Shown piece by piece: positions 1 through 5,555 of a stretch of 7,454 nt of DNA. Each line of letters begins with the position of its first letter. Position 1 is the stretch's first letter. Under the pieces are notes generated by a model. That model was not told the origin of the DNA and searched no databases. It worked only from the letters and a program-made list of their open reading frames with translations. The stretch is taken from the NCBI GenBank assembly GCA_003447895.1, contig DLYC01000256.1, positions 1 to 7,454 on the forward strand. Reading direction: 5' to 3'. This DNA is from Lachnospiraceae bacterium. GTDB lineage: Bacteria; Bacillota; Clostridia; Lachnospirales; Lachnospiraceae. The translations under genes were made by a program, and so were the position numbers.

Positions 1-2
1 CG

Positions 3-1994
3 GGTGATAAATTTGATACGGGTTGGATTGACATACCTCACGATCTTGAGATGCGAATCGATCTTCATAATAGAACGATATCCAGTTACACATTTAAATC
101 TCCCAAATACAACGGCAGTCTGGTTAACCCTGGTTTCGTGTATCACATAACGAAGAAGAAGGAACTCATCCCGATCTATTCACTGGCGCTTTCCGAAACG
201 GAGACCGCACTCAGAAAAGGGGAGACTGCGGACCTTCAGGCAAAGTATCATGACCGGGAAATGAATTCCGCGAACGTGGACTGGAAGTCAAGTGACACAA
301 GTGTAGCTACTGTTAAGAACGGCACGGTGACAGCGCGTAAGGGAGGAACCTGCACGATCACAGCCAGTATCGAAGACAACTGGAAAGCGGAATGCAGCGT
401 TACCGTCGTGTCCGGAGAAATCTATAGTGTGCAGGATCTGAAAGCTGTATCCAAATACCCCTCGGACAACTATGTCCTGATGAAGGATCTTGACCTTGGA
501 AATGAAGAGTGGACGCCGATCGGCACGTCTTCAGAACCGTTTACCGGCAAATTTGACGGGAACGGACATTCCGTATCCGGGCTGAAGGTTAGTGGAAACG
601 CGGACTGCCGCGGCCTGTTCGGTAAGACAAAAAATGCAGAAATTACACGTCTTTCCGTTTACGGAAGTGTAAGCGGCCATGAATATGTGGGCGGGATCGT
701 GGGCCTTGCCGAGAATTCCTCTGTGTCCTATTGTGTTAATTATGCCGGGATCAGCGGAACGGACCAGGTTGGCGGAGTGATCGGCCGATGCTATGAAACT
801 GCGATGGAATACTGCATGAATGCTGGAAATGTATCGGCATCCGGAAGGGCCTGCGGAGGTGTGACAGCGGATCTGTATCCGTCCGGTAAGGCTATATTTT
901 GCCTTAACCTGGGTGCCGTACTGGGGGGAAATGAACTTACCGGCGGCATCACGGGAGGCAGTACGAGCGGAACGGTTACATCCTGTATTAATGCTGCATC
1001 GGTTTCCTATACCGGTGGCCGTGCAGGAGGGATTGCCGGTGACAATGCAAGCTACTCGGGTTACAGAGCCCATAACTATTTTCTCAAGACGGCGAGAATC
1101 AACGCGGGATTCAGCGTGATCGGCACGGGCAGTGGTACGATTGCCTCTGCGACTGATGAAATAGTAATTGCCCTGAAGAACAAAATTCTGGGAGGCGTCG
1201 GAGGAAATAAGAAGGCCTGGCCGATTCAGGTACCTGCAAAGAGGAAAATTGTTGCCGGGCAGACGGCCACCATATCTGTCACCGGATGTGATGGAGCATT
1301 AAGCTTCCGCTCGTCCAATACTTCTGTTGCCTCCGTTTCCGGGAAGGGCAAAGTAACGGCCAAAAAACCGGGAAAGGCCAGGATTACCGTGACGGCGGCG
1401 GAGACGCCTTTTTACAAAAAGACGTCCAAGACTGTTGAAATTATCGTTGTTCCAAAAGCCCCGGCGAAAGTATCTGCGGCAAATCTCAGCACAGGTATTA
1501 AGCTGAGCTGGAGCAAAGTTTCCGGCGCGAGTTACTATGTGATCTATCGAAACGGAATTCGGATCAAAAAGATTGAGAAAGCGTCAACAGTAACCTATAC
1601 TGATAGTATAGCAAACAGAAACGGAGCAACTTATACCTATACGGTCCGGGCCTGTTCTTCAGAAGGAGCCGGCGGCAGCAAAAAATGCTCAGTATACCGC
1701 CTCAAAAAGCCTTCGATCACTTACTTGTGGGCGCCCTTTAGCAGAACAATGTTTGTCGTAAGCGACGGAGAGCCCAAAGCAGACGGATTCCTGATCCAGT
1801 ACTCACGAAGCAGGCTGTTCACCGGAGGAAAGAAAACTGTCACTGTAGGAAAAAACGCAGGACTGACAGTTTTCATCGACAGCCTGGTGGCAGGAAAACG
1901 TTATTATGTAAGAGTCCGCACCTATAAGAGGGAGAACGGAAAGGTCCACTACTCGGCCTGGAGCAGCGTCGACAGCGTCCGGATCAGTAGGTGA
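3..1994 (+). CDS. Partial modular secreted/surface protein: Big2, GLUG repeats, Big2, two FnIII-like domains
   Basis: This is the C-terminal part of a large extracellular protein; the frame is open from base 3. The ATG at 51 has no Shine-Dalgarno sequence and is probably internal. Residues below count from that ATG. Residues 43-121 form a Big2 Ig-like domain (LRKGET, WKSSDTSVATV, GTCTITA). Residues 122-393 are a GLUG-type region, probably a beta-solenoid, opened by DLDLGNEEWTPIG and FTGKFDGNGHSVSGL, with repeated GGI(V/A/T)G turns. A second Big2 domain spans 394-468 (FRSSNTSVASVSGKGKVTA). A fibronectin-III-like domain spans 470-551 (IKLSWSKVSGASYYVIYRNG), and a second, more divergent one spans 552-647 (RYYVRVRTY near its end). 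There is no LPXTG motif, C-terminal membrane helix or choline-binding repeat, so any anchor or signal peptide must lie upstream. Such proteins usually act in adhesion or glycan binding. Domain calls are confident; the ligand is unknown. A terminator-like hairpin follows at 2073. Confidence 0.88.
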   Translation, partial: GDKFDTGWIDIPHDLEMRIDLHNRTISSYTFKSPKYNGSLVNPGFVYHITKKKELIPIYSLALSETETALRKGETADLQAKYHDREMNSANVDWKSSDTSVATVKNGTVTARKGGTCTITASIEDNWKAECSVTVVSGEIYSVQDLKAVSKYPSDNYVLMKDLDLGNEEWTPIGTSSEPFTGKFDGNGHSVSGLKVSGNADCRGLFGKTKNAEITRLSVYGSVSGHEYVGGIVGLAENSSVSYCVNYAGISGTDQVGGVIGRCYETAMEYCMNAGNVSASGRACGGVTADLYPSGKAIFCLNLGAVLGGNELTGGITGGSTSGTVTSCINAASVSYTGGRAGGIAGDNASYSGYRAHNYFLKTARINAGFSVIGTGSGTIASATDEIVIALKNKILGGVGGNKKAWPIQVPAKRKIVAGQTATISVTGCDGALSFRSSNTSVASVSGKGKVTAKKPGKARITVTAAETPFYKKTSKTVEIIVVPKAPAKVSAANLSTGIKLSWSKVSGASYYVIYRNGIRIKKIEKASTVTYTDSIANRNGATYTYTVRACSSEGAGGSKKCSVYRLKKPSITYLWAPFSRTMFVVSDGEPKADGFLIQYSRSRLFTGGKKTVTVGKNAGLTVFIDSLVAGKRYYVRVRTYKRENGKVHYSAWSSVDSVRISR

Positions 1995-1998
1995 GTCA

Positions 1999-2031
1999 GC
2001 TGAGTCAGGGGGACAGTCCCTCTGGCTCAGT
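1999..2031. repeat. Long dyad with GGGGGACAGTCCC core
   Basis: An almost uninterrupted inverted repeat starts 5 bases after the stop codon of the upstream gene. The left arm TGAGTCAGGGGGAC (2001-2014) pairs with GTCCCTCTGGCTCA (2016-2029). The only departures are two G-U type pairs, and a C-G pair plus a G-U pair extend the stem outward. The loop is about three bases. No T-run follows directly, so it is not a classical terminator alone. It looks like a REP-type intergenic hairpin or an mRNA 3'-end stabilising structure; its identity is inferred. Confidence 0.6.
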
Positions 2032-2051
2032 GAAAAGTTTATAAAAATTTA

Positions 2052-2068
2052 ATGGTGCCAGGCACCAT
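2052..2068. repeat. Perfect dyad ATGGTGCC-A-GGCACCAT
   Basis: This is a perfect 8-bp inverted repeat around one central base, 20 bases after the preceding dyad. In RNA it would close on a three-base loop. It sits directly upstream of the probable terminator. Compact palindromes with a GGTGCC-N-GGCACC core resemble interspersed REP-like elements, but a protein-binding site is also possible. Confidence 0.5.
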
Positions 2069-2072
2069 AAAC

Positions 2073-2119
2073 CTATGCGTGAACTACAAGTTTATGTTTG
2101 CGCATAGTTTTTTTATTTT
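2073..2119 (+). terminator. Probable Rho-independent terminator after the modular secreted protein gene
   Basis: CTATGCG (2073-2079) pairs with CGCATAG (2101-2107), and the inner arm TGAACT/AGTTTA (2080-2085, 2089-2094) closes on ACA. Seven Ts, an A and four more Ts follow from 2108. AAA at 2069-2071 can extend the stem with the first Ts around a bulged C. It lies about 80 bases after the stop codon. The asymmetric stem with a TGTTTG bulge makes it weaker than a textbook terminator, but the T-tract supports the call. Confidence 0.65.
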
Positions 2120-2144
2120 CATAGGGGGTTGTTGACTGTACAAT
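2116..2144 (+). promoter_or_regulatory. Candidate sigma-A type promoter for the gene at 2204
   Basis: TTTTCA (2116-2121, four of six matches to TTGACA) is separated by 17 bases from TACAAT (2139-2144, five of six matches to TATAAT). Transcription would start near 2151, giving a leader of about 50 bases. That leader holds a small hairpin, CACTG-AACG-CAGTG (2163-2176), and the strong AAGGAGG site (2191-2197), six bases before the ATG. A nearby TTGACT (2132) has no well-spaced -10. This is an inference from consensus matching only. Confidence 0.33.
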
Positions 2145-2203
2145 AATTTCTAAAGAAGGTGACACTGAACGCAGTGAACGAATATGCATCAAGGAGGTAG
2201 AGT

Positions 2204-3901
2204 ATGTCTGAAAAGAGCATTATCAGGTGTTTTATGGTCAATGCGGCAAGCGGTGCTCTGGTCGAGACGGAAGTGGATGTGAATAAGCCGTTCGCTGTTA
2301 ATTTCGTTGTGGCGGCGAAGCGGTCAAGAAAGATTCAGAGAGTCTTTGTTTCGCCGGAGGACAGGTACTATTATCTCGAGGCCGATGCTTTCCGGAAAGA
2401 GTTTGTTGACGGCGTGAAGGTCAGTGCGGTTGTTGGCGGGCAGGAAATTGAGATGGACGCCAAGAAGACGGTCACGGATGCCTGGAAGGATGTCAGTAAG
2501 GCGGTTAGGGCAAGCCGGACAGGCGACGCCGGGCAGGCGAGCGGAGCCGGCGCAGGCGCGGCGGGGCAGGCAGGCGCAGGCGCCAGGACCCGCAAAGGCG
2601 TCAGGAAACTGCCTTTGGAAGATGGACAGATTTTTAAGGTTTTAGTCAACGGTTATTCCGGAAACAGCGCCGATGAGATGCTGGTTCCGGTGAATGAAGA
2701 GAGCAAAGTTGTCGATCAGGCGATGGCAGAAAGGCTGATCGAGGTCAACAAATCGCTTCAGGAAGATAAAATCGCTCTTCAGGAAGATAAAAAGCTTCTT
2801 TTGGAAGAAAAGAGAATTCTTACCAAGGAACGGGAGAGTCTGGTCGAAGAAAAGAAGGATCTGTTAAAAGAGAGAAAAAGTCTGATCGATGAGGCGGAAT
2901 CTTTGAAGAGGAAGCTCGATGAGATCCATACAGCCAACACTGAGTCAAAAAAGAGACCGGCGGCGGGAAGATCGGTGCTCAATATTTTGGCAGGGGTGAT
3001 CGTGGGATTGGTGGCCGGTGCGGTGGTATCTGCGGCTGTTCTAAAGCCCGGCCCCGCGAGCGCGGGAAGGCCCGGGACGGAGCAGAGCGCGGTGGCGGCC
3101 ACAGAGAGCGGAGGCACGGTGGCGGCCACGGAGAGCGGAGGCACGGCGGATGCCGCTGAGAGCGATGGAGCGGCGAAGGCCGACTTGGCAGAAGAGAACG
3201 CGCAATTGAAAGCTGCGAATGAGGAGCTGGAGAAGAGCAACGAAGAGATGATGACAAAGCTCGGCGAGAAGCAAAAAGAGTATGACGCGATGGTGGAGGA
3301 GAAGAACGCGGAAATTGCAAAGCTGCAGGCTTACATCGACAGTAATGGTGAGGACGGAGCGGCTGATGCGACCGGCGGGGCAGGAGCCGCAGAGGCGGAC
3401 GGATCTTCCGGGGCAGGCGGATCAGGTGCTGCAGAGGCGGACGGATCTTCCGGGACGACCGGTTCCGGAAACGAGCGGAAGGTGGATTCGTCGCTGATCA
3501 TGGATGCAGACAGCTGGGTCGAGATCGTATCGGCAGAGGACGGCAGCGGGAAGACGGTGAAGTACAGTCCGGTGAGCGAGTATAATGACGGAGTGATCGT
3601 CAGTTTTAAACAAGGTAGTAAGAGCAGTTTCAGCGCAGCTGTGCCTGAGGGGTATTCGACGCTATCTTTTGACATCGGCCATATTATGGATTCGGGAAAG
3701 TTTGATTTGCATTTTAAGGTTCTCGTCGATGGTGTTGCGAGAGAAGATGTCGGCGGAACGGTCAAGTATACAGAATCTCCCAGACACTTTGATGTGACCG
3801 GATTAAAAGCAGATCAGGTCGTCACGTTTGAGTTTGATTCAGACACATACTATGTTGGCGAGCATGTAAAGTACGGAATGACAAACATGGTGCTGCGCTG
3901 A
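2204..3901 (+). CDS. Single-pass membrane protein with leucine-heptad coiled coil and C-terminal NPCBM-like domain
   Basis: No named family is recognised over the full length (565 residues). Residues 1-100 form a soluble, beta-rich N-terminal region. An Ala/Gly/Gln-rich linker follows (107-128), then a short segment (138-175) and a highly charged coiled coil (about 176-243). One transmembrane helix lies at 257-280, preceded by basic residues (KKRPAAGR), which predicts the N-terminus inside and the C-terminus outside. The outer part has a repetitive linker (281-325), a second coiled coil (326-380), another repeated linker (385-425) and a C-terminal beta-sandwich (430-565). That last domain resembles NPCBM carbohydrate-binding modules: TLSFDIGHI at 486-494, FKVLVDG at 504-510, HFDVTGLKADQVVTFEF at 528-544 and YGMTNMVL at 557-564. 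The start is fixed by AAGGAGG six bases upstream. It may couple an internal oligomer to a cell-wall glycan, which is inference. A DUF2007 gene starts 53 bases downstream. Confidence 0.85.
   Translation: MSEKSIIRCFMVNAASGALVETEVDVNKPFAVNFVVAAKRSRKIQRVFVSPEDRYYYLEADAFRKEFVDGVKVSAVVGGQEIEMDAKKTVTDAWKDVSKAVRASRTGDAGQASGAGAGAAGQAGAGARTRKGVRKLPLEDGQIFKVLVNGYSGNSADEMLVPVNEESKVVDQAMAERLIEVNKSLQEDKIALQEDKKLLLEEKRILTKERESLVEEKKDLLKERKSLIDEAESLKRKLDEIHTANTESKKRPAAGRSVLNILAGVIVGLVAGAVVSAAVLKPGPASAGRPGTEQSAVAATESGGTVAATESGGTADAAESDGAAKADLAEENAQLKAANEELEKSNEEMMTKLGEKQKEYDAMVEEKNAEIAKLQAYIDSNGEDGAADATGGAGAAEADGSSGAGGSGAAEADGSSGTTGSGNERKVDSSLIMDADSWVEIVSAEDGSGKTVKYSPVSEYNDGVIVSFKQGSKSSFSAAVPEGYSTLSFDIGHIMDSGKFDLHFKVLVDGVAREDVGGTVKYTESPRHFDVTGLKADQVVTFEFDSDTYYVGEHVKYGMTNMVLR
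2756..2926 (+). repeat. Heptad repeat region (21-base period) encoding a leucine zipper
   Basis: Within the 2204 gene, Leu occupies residues 185, 192, 199, 206, 213, 220, 227 and 234, with Ile at 241, so eight heptads are in unbroken register. The repeating unit is roughly L-x-E-(D/E)-(K/R)-x-x (LQEDKIA, LQEDKKL, LLEEKRI, LTKERES, LVEEKKD, LLKERKS, LIDEAES, LKRKLDE). It lies on the predicted cytoplasmic side, immediately before the membrane helix. Confidence 0.8.
3092..3145 (+). repeat. 27-bp tandem repeat encoding VAATESGGT x2
   Basis: Two adjacent 27-base copies (3092-3118, 3119-3145) differ at one position, ACAGAG versus ACGGAG, which is synonymous. They encode nine-residue units in the linker just outside the membrane helix of the 2204 gene product. 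The near-identity at third positions suggests a recent in-frame duplication. Confidence 0.85.
3383..3454 (+). repeat. Duplicated GAAEADGSSG linker unit
   Basis: Two copies (3383-3412, 3425-3454) encode the ten-residue unit GAAEADGSSG, separated by four residues. They join the outer coiled coil to the NPCBM-like domain in the 2204 gene product. The DNA copies are nearly identical, which points to slippage or a recent duplication. Confidence 0.8.
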
Positions 3902-3941
3902 TGCAAGTTGGCACGAGTTGACTGCAGAGGCGGAACTGTAC

Positions 3942-3948
3942 AGGGGGA
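3942..3948 (+). promoter_or_regulatory. Shine-Dalgarno site deciding the DUF2007 start
   Basis: AGGGGGA ends at 3948, directly against the in-frame ATG at 3949 but at normal distance from the ATG at 3955. Spacing therefore favours 3955 as the start, giving a protein two residues shorter than the longest frame. Confidence 0.5.
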
Positions 3949-3954
3949 ATGAGA

Positions 3955-4245
3955 ATGTCCACATCAGAAATCAAAATCTATACAACTTTCGATTCTTTTG
4001 ACGCTGACCAGGTGATCGCCACGCTGGAGTATTATGATATTCCTACCGTGAAGCGGGTGAAGGGATCAGGGCAGTATGTCGGAATCTTAATGGGGCATAT
4101 GACGACGCATGAAATTAATGTGTATGTGCCGGAGGAGGCGGCTGAGAAGGCAGTCGGGATTCTGACAGAGACGGGATTTCTGCTGGAGGAGCCGGAGAGC
4201 GGAGCGCTGAAGCGTCGTGGGGGACACCGATATCGGGAAATCTGA
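3955..4245 (+). CDS. DUF2007-type small protein (putative PII-like signalling fold)
   Basis: A 96-residue protein resembling the DUF2007 family of small ferredoxin-like proteins. Visible hallmarks are an opening beta strand and helix, KIYTTFDSFDADQVIATLEYYDIPTV (given as KIYTTFDSFD and ADQVIATLEYYDIPTV, residues 7-32), in which the region near D16 to E25 corresponds to the family's helix before the I-P turn. A second strand and helix follow, EINVYVPEEAAEKAVGIL (53-70). The C-terminal tail (80-96) is charged and probably flexible. There is no signal peptide or membrane helix, so it should be cytosolic. DUF2007 proteins are often called putative signal transducers, but no ligand is established. 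It follows the bitopic membrane protein gene by 53 bases and may share its transcript. An alternative start is the ATG at 3949. The stop lies 8 bases before the first unit of the repeat array. Confidence 0.82.
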   Translation: MSTSEIKIYTTFDSFDADQVIATLEYYDIPTVKRVKGSGQYVGILMGHMTTHEINVYVPEEAAEKAVGILTETGFLLEEPESGALKRRGGHRYREI

Positions 4246-4253
4246 TTGGGCGT

Positions 4254-4778
4254 TTAGGCACCACAGACAATTCCGGCAGAATTGTTCCCAAGATATCGGC
4301 GGGCAGAATGCTTTCATCCTGGCGGTTAGGTATAGAATGGGAATTTTTCAGAAATGTTCCGCAGAGCTTTTGGACGATTAGGTATAGGATAGGATTCTTT
4401 CAGAAATGTTCCCGCGGCGAATTCGGGGATTAGGCACTGCAGTATATTTTGGCAAAGGAGTTCCCACAATAGATCGAAGGGGTGGTCTTGAGTGTGGAAC
4501 TGGTCTGATCAATTTATCGCGAGTGCCTAATTTGTGTCAGAAAGCTAAAATGGCGCGTGGAACAAATCCTACAAAAAAAGCTGCTATGCCTAATTTTCGC
4601 AAGGCGCGGAGAGAATGTTGGAACAAATTTCAAGAAGAAATCTGCAGTACCTAACCCGCCACAAGGCGCGGAGAGAATGTTGGAACAAATTTCAAGAAGA
4701 AATCTGCAATACCTAACCCGCCGCAAGGCGCGGGGAGAACAGTGGAACAAATCTCAAGTAGAGTGAGCCTGTACCTAA
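4254..4778. repeat. Nine-unit bipartite repeat array, TTAGGYA-N23-GTTCC, in two opposed blocks
   Basis: Nine 35-base units share TTAGGYA, exactly 23 bases, then GTTCC. Units on the + strand: 4254-4288, 4326-4360, 4378-4412, 4430-4464. Units on the - strand: 4496-4530, 4559-4593, 4620-4654, 4682-4716, 4744-4778. Both boxes and the 30-base start-to-start distance hold in all nine. The interior varies, although several units have a T-rich stretch followed by GAAAT before GTTCC. Gaps between units are 37, 17, 17, 31, 28, 26, 27 and 27 bases. Several units can fold: the first contains ACAATTC-CGGCA-GAATTGT (4267-4285), and two left-pointing ones contain ATTTC-AAGAA-GAAAT. The array fills the gene-free stretch 4246-4828. 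It could be a bipartite protein-binding array, an interspersed repeat cluster or a structured RNA; its function is unknown. Confidence 0.88.
4326..4464 (+). repeat. Right-pointing block with 52-base period
   Basis: The units starting at 4326, 4378 and 4430 repeat every 52 bases. The first two share extensive interior sequence (TTAGGTATAG at one end, TTTCAGAAATGTTCC at the other), while the third is more diverged. Many bases in the unit at 4326 form an imperfect hairpin between GGAA (4340-4343) and the TTCC of its GTTCC box. The inter-unit gaps of 17 bases are GC-rich. Confidence 0.75.
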
Positions 4779-4785
4779 CCGGGCT
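4600..4785 (-). repeat. Left-pointing block: three 62-bp tandem copies
   Basis: Copies at 4600-4661 and 4662-4723 match at 60 of 62 positions; the third, 4724-4785, is clearly diverged. Each copy contains one TTAGGYA/GTTCC unit on the - strand. The inter-unit parts can form a GC-rich hairpin, CCGCC-RCAA-GGCG(C)GG, across the copy junctions. Because 62 is not a multiple of three, reading frames rotate from copy to copy, which argues against coding. The near-identity of the first two copies implies recent duplication or gene conversion. Confidence 0.88.
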
Positions 4786-4816
4786 TCAGTTCACCACGCA
4801 CGTGGAGATGTCACAG

Positions 4817-4823
4817 AAAGGAG
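4817..4823 (+). promoter_or_regulatory. Shine-Dalgarno site deciding the DUF1294 start
   Basis: AAAGGAG lies five bases before the ATG at 4829. The frame is open farther upstream to a GTG at 4742, but that codon lies inside the repeat array and has no ribosome-binding site, so 4829 is preferred. Confidence 0.75.
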
Positions 4824-4828
4824 TTAGC

Positions 4829-5425
4829 ATGGTTCGTTTACAGCCGGGCCTGTTGGAGTATTATTTGCTGGTGATCAATATTCTCGCCTTTTTCCTGTTC
4901 ACAGTGAACCGGCTGTCGTACTCGCTGAGGAAGAGAGTGCATCTGGACGCGGTCGTTGCAGTCGCGGTGTTCGCGGGCGGGGCGGCGGGCGTTATGCTGG
5001 CGAACCTGATCATGGGCGGGAAAGCCGCGAAAGAGAACATGATGCTGAGAGTCTATGTTACGTGCATGCTGGTGATTCAGGTCATTCTTTTTCTGATCGT
5101 CAAGGGGCATGTCAGGAGTGAGCTGAGCCTGGACTTTTATGGGTACTTCGCGGGGCACAGGATCTTGACGGTTTACCTTGTGGCGGTCAATTTTGTGACG
5201 GTGATTGCCTTCGGCGCGGACAAAATAGCGGCAATGGCGGACAGATCGAGGATCCGGATCATTACGCTGCTCGGGCTGGCTTTTCTGGGCGGGTCGGTCG
5301 GCGGGCTGGTCGCGATGCACGTTTTCAGGCATAAGACAAAGAAAAAGTATTTCTCGGTGGGAATTCCGCTTATAATGGTGATGCAGGCGTTTGTAATTTT
5401 CTATTCGATGAATATGGCGGTGTAA
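4829..5425 (+). CDS. Tandem DUF1294 membrane protein, N-terminal copy degenerate
   Basis: A 198-residue integral membrane protein. The C-terminal half (about 112-195) is a recognisable DUF1294 domain: YLVAVNFVTVIAFGADK (116-132), the LGGSVGGL turn (153-160) and the FRHKTKKKYF motif (166-175). The N-terminal half (11-92) aligns with it almost without gaps at an offset of 104 residues: N17 with N121, the AGGAAG turn with LGGSVG, and a matching closing helix. It has VNR where the second copy has ADK, and MGGKAAKEN in place of the RHK motif. Each half has about three membrane helices, giving six in total (about 11-27, 41-62, 73-91, 112-131, 145-164, 177-194). The function of DUF1294 is not established. 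No promoter is evident between the repeat array and this gene. A large unrecognised gene follows after 130 bases that contain a duplicated hairpin repeat. Confidence 0.87.
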   Translation: MVRLQPGLLEYYLLVINILAFFLFTVNRLSYSLRKRVHLDAVVAVAVFAGGAAGVMLANLIMGGKAAKENMMLRVYVTCMLVIQVILFLIVKGHVRSELSLDFYGYFAGHRILTVYLVAVNFVTVIAFGADKIAAMADRSRIRIITLLGLAFLGGSVGGLVAMHVFRHKTKKKYFSVGIPLIMVMQAFVIFYSMNMAV

Positions 5426-5430
5426 ATGCG

Positions 5431-5536
5431 GGCGATCGGGCGAGCCGGCGCCGGAAGGCGAAGGCGCAAGGCGACCTGCAAGGCAATCAGGCGAGCCGTC
5501 GCCGGAAGGCGAAGGCACAATTGACCTGAGAGGTAG
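5431..5536. repeat. Two direct copies of a hairpin repeat of about 51 bp
   Basis: Copies start at 5431 (GGCGATCGGGCGAGCC) and 5482 (GGCAATCAGGCGAGCC). They share the CGCCGGAAGGCGAAGGC core and a trailing GACCTG, with one 1-base length difference. Each forms the same structure: GCC stem, two-base internal mismatch, CGCC stem, GGAA loop, GGCG, AA, GGC (5444-5465 and 5495-5516). GGAA fits the GNRA tetraloop class. They fill most of the gap between the DUF1294 gene and the gene at 5556. They are probably REP-like or transcript-processing structures. Confidence 0.75.
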
Positions 5537-5555
5537 AAAGGACAGAGGCGAGAAG

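Noticed and set aside
51..53. ATG at 51 as a true start of the modular protein
   Set aside because: No ribosome-binding site precedes it, no signal peptide follows, and the frame is open to the window edge.
4325..4655. Integron attC sites, because GTTAGGT and ACCTAAC fit the GTTRRRY/RYYYAAC core
   Set aside because: Only four of nine units fit the full core, each unit has a single core-like box instead of a facing pair, and the orientation is reversed relative to attC. No integrase or cassette structure is visible.
4406..4766. Short open frames on both strands across the repeat array (4406-4654 +, 4557-4766 +, 4514-4750 -)
   Set aside because: They read through repeat units whose 62-base period rotates the frame, have no convincing ribosome-binding sites, and give similar peptide fragments in several frames, as expected from repeats.
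4254..4778. CRISPR array
   Set aside because: The interiors of the units are too divergent for CRISPR repeats, gaps vary from 17 to 37 bases, two copies are identical across the would-be spacer, and orientation flips midway. No cas gene is present.
4742..4828. GTG at 4742 as the start of the DUF1294 gene
   Set aside because: It lies in the last repeat unit without a Shine-Dalgarno site; the ATG at 4829 has AAAGGAG at proper spacing and begins just before the first membrane helix.
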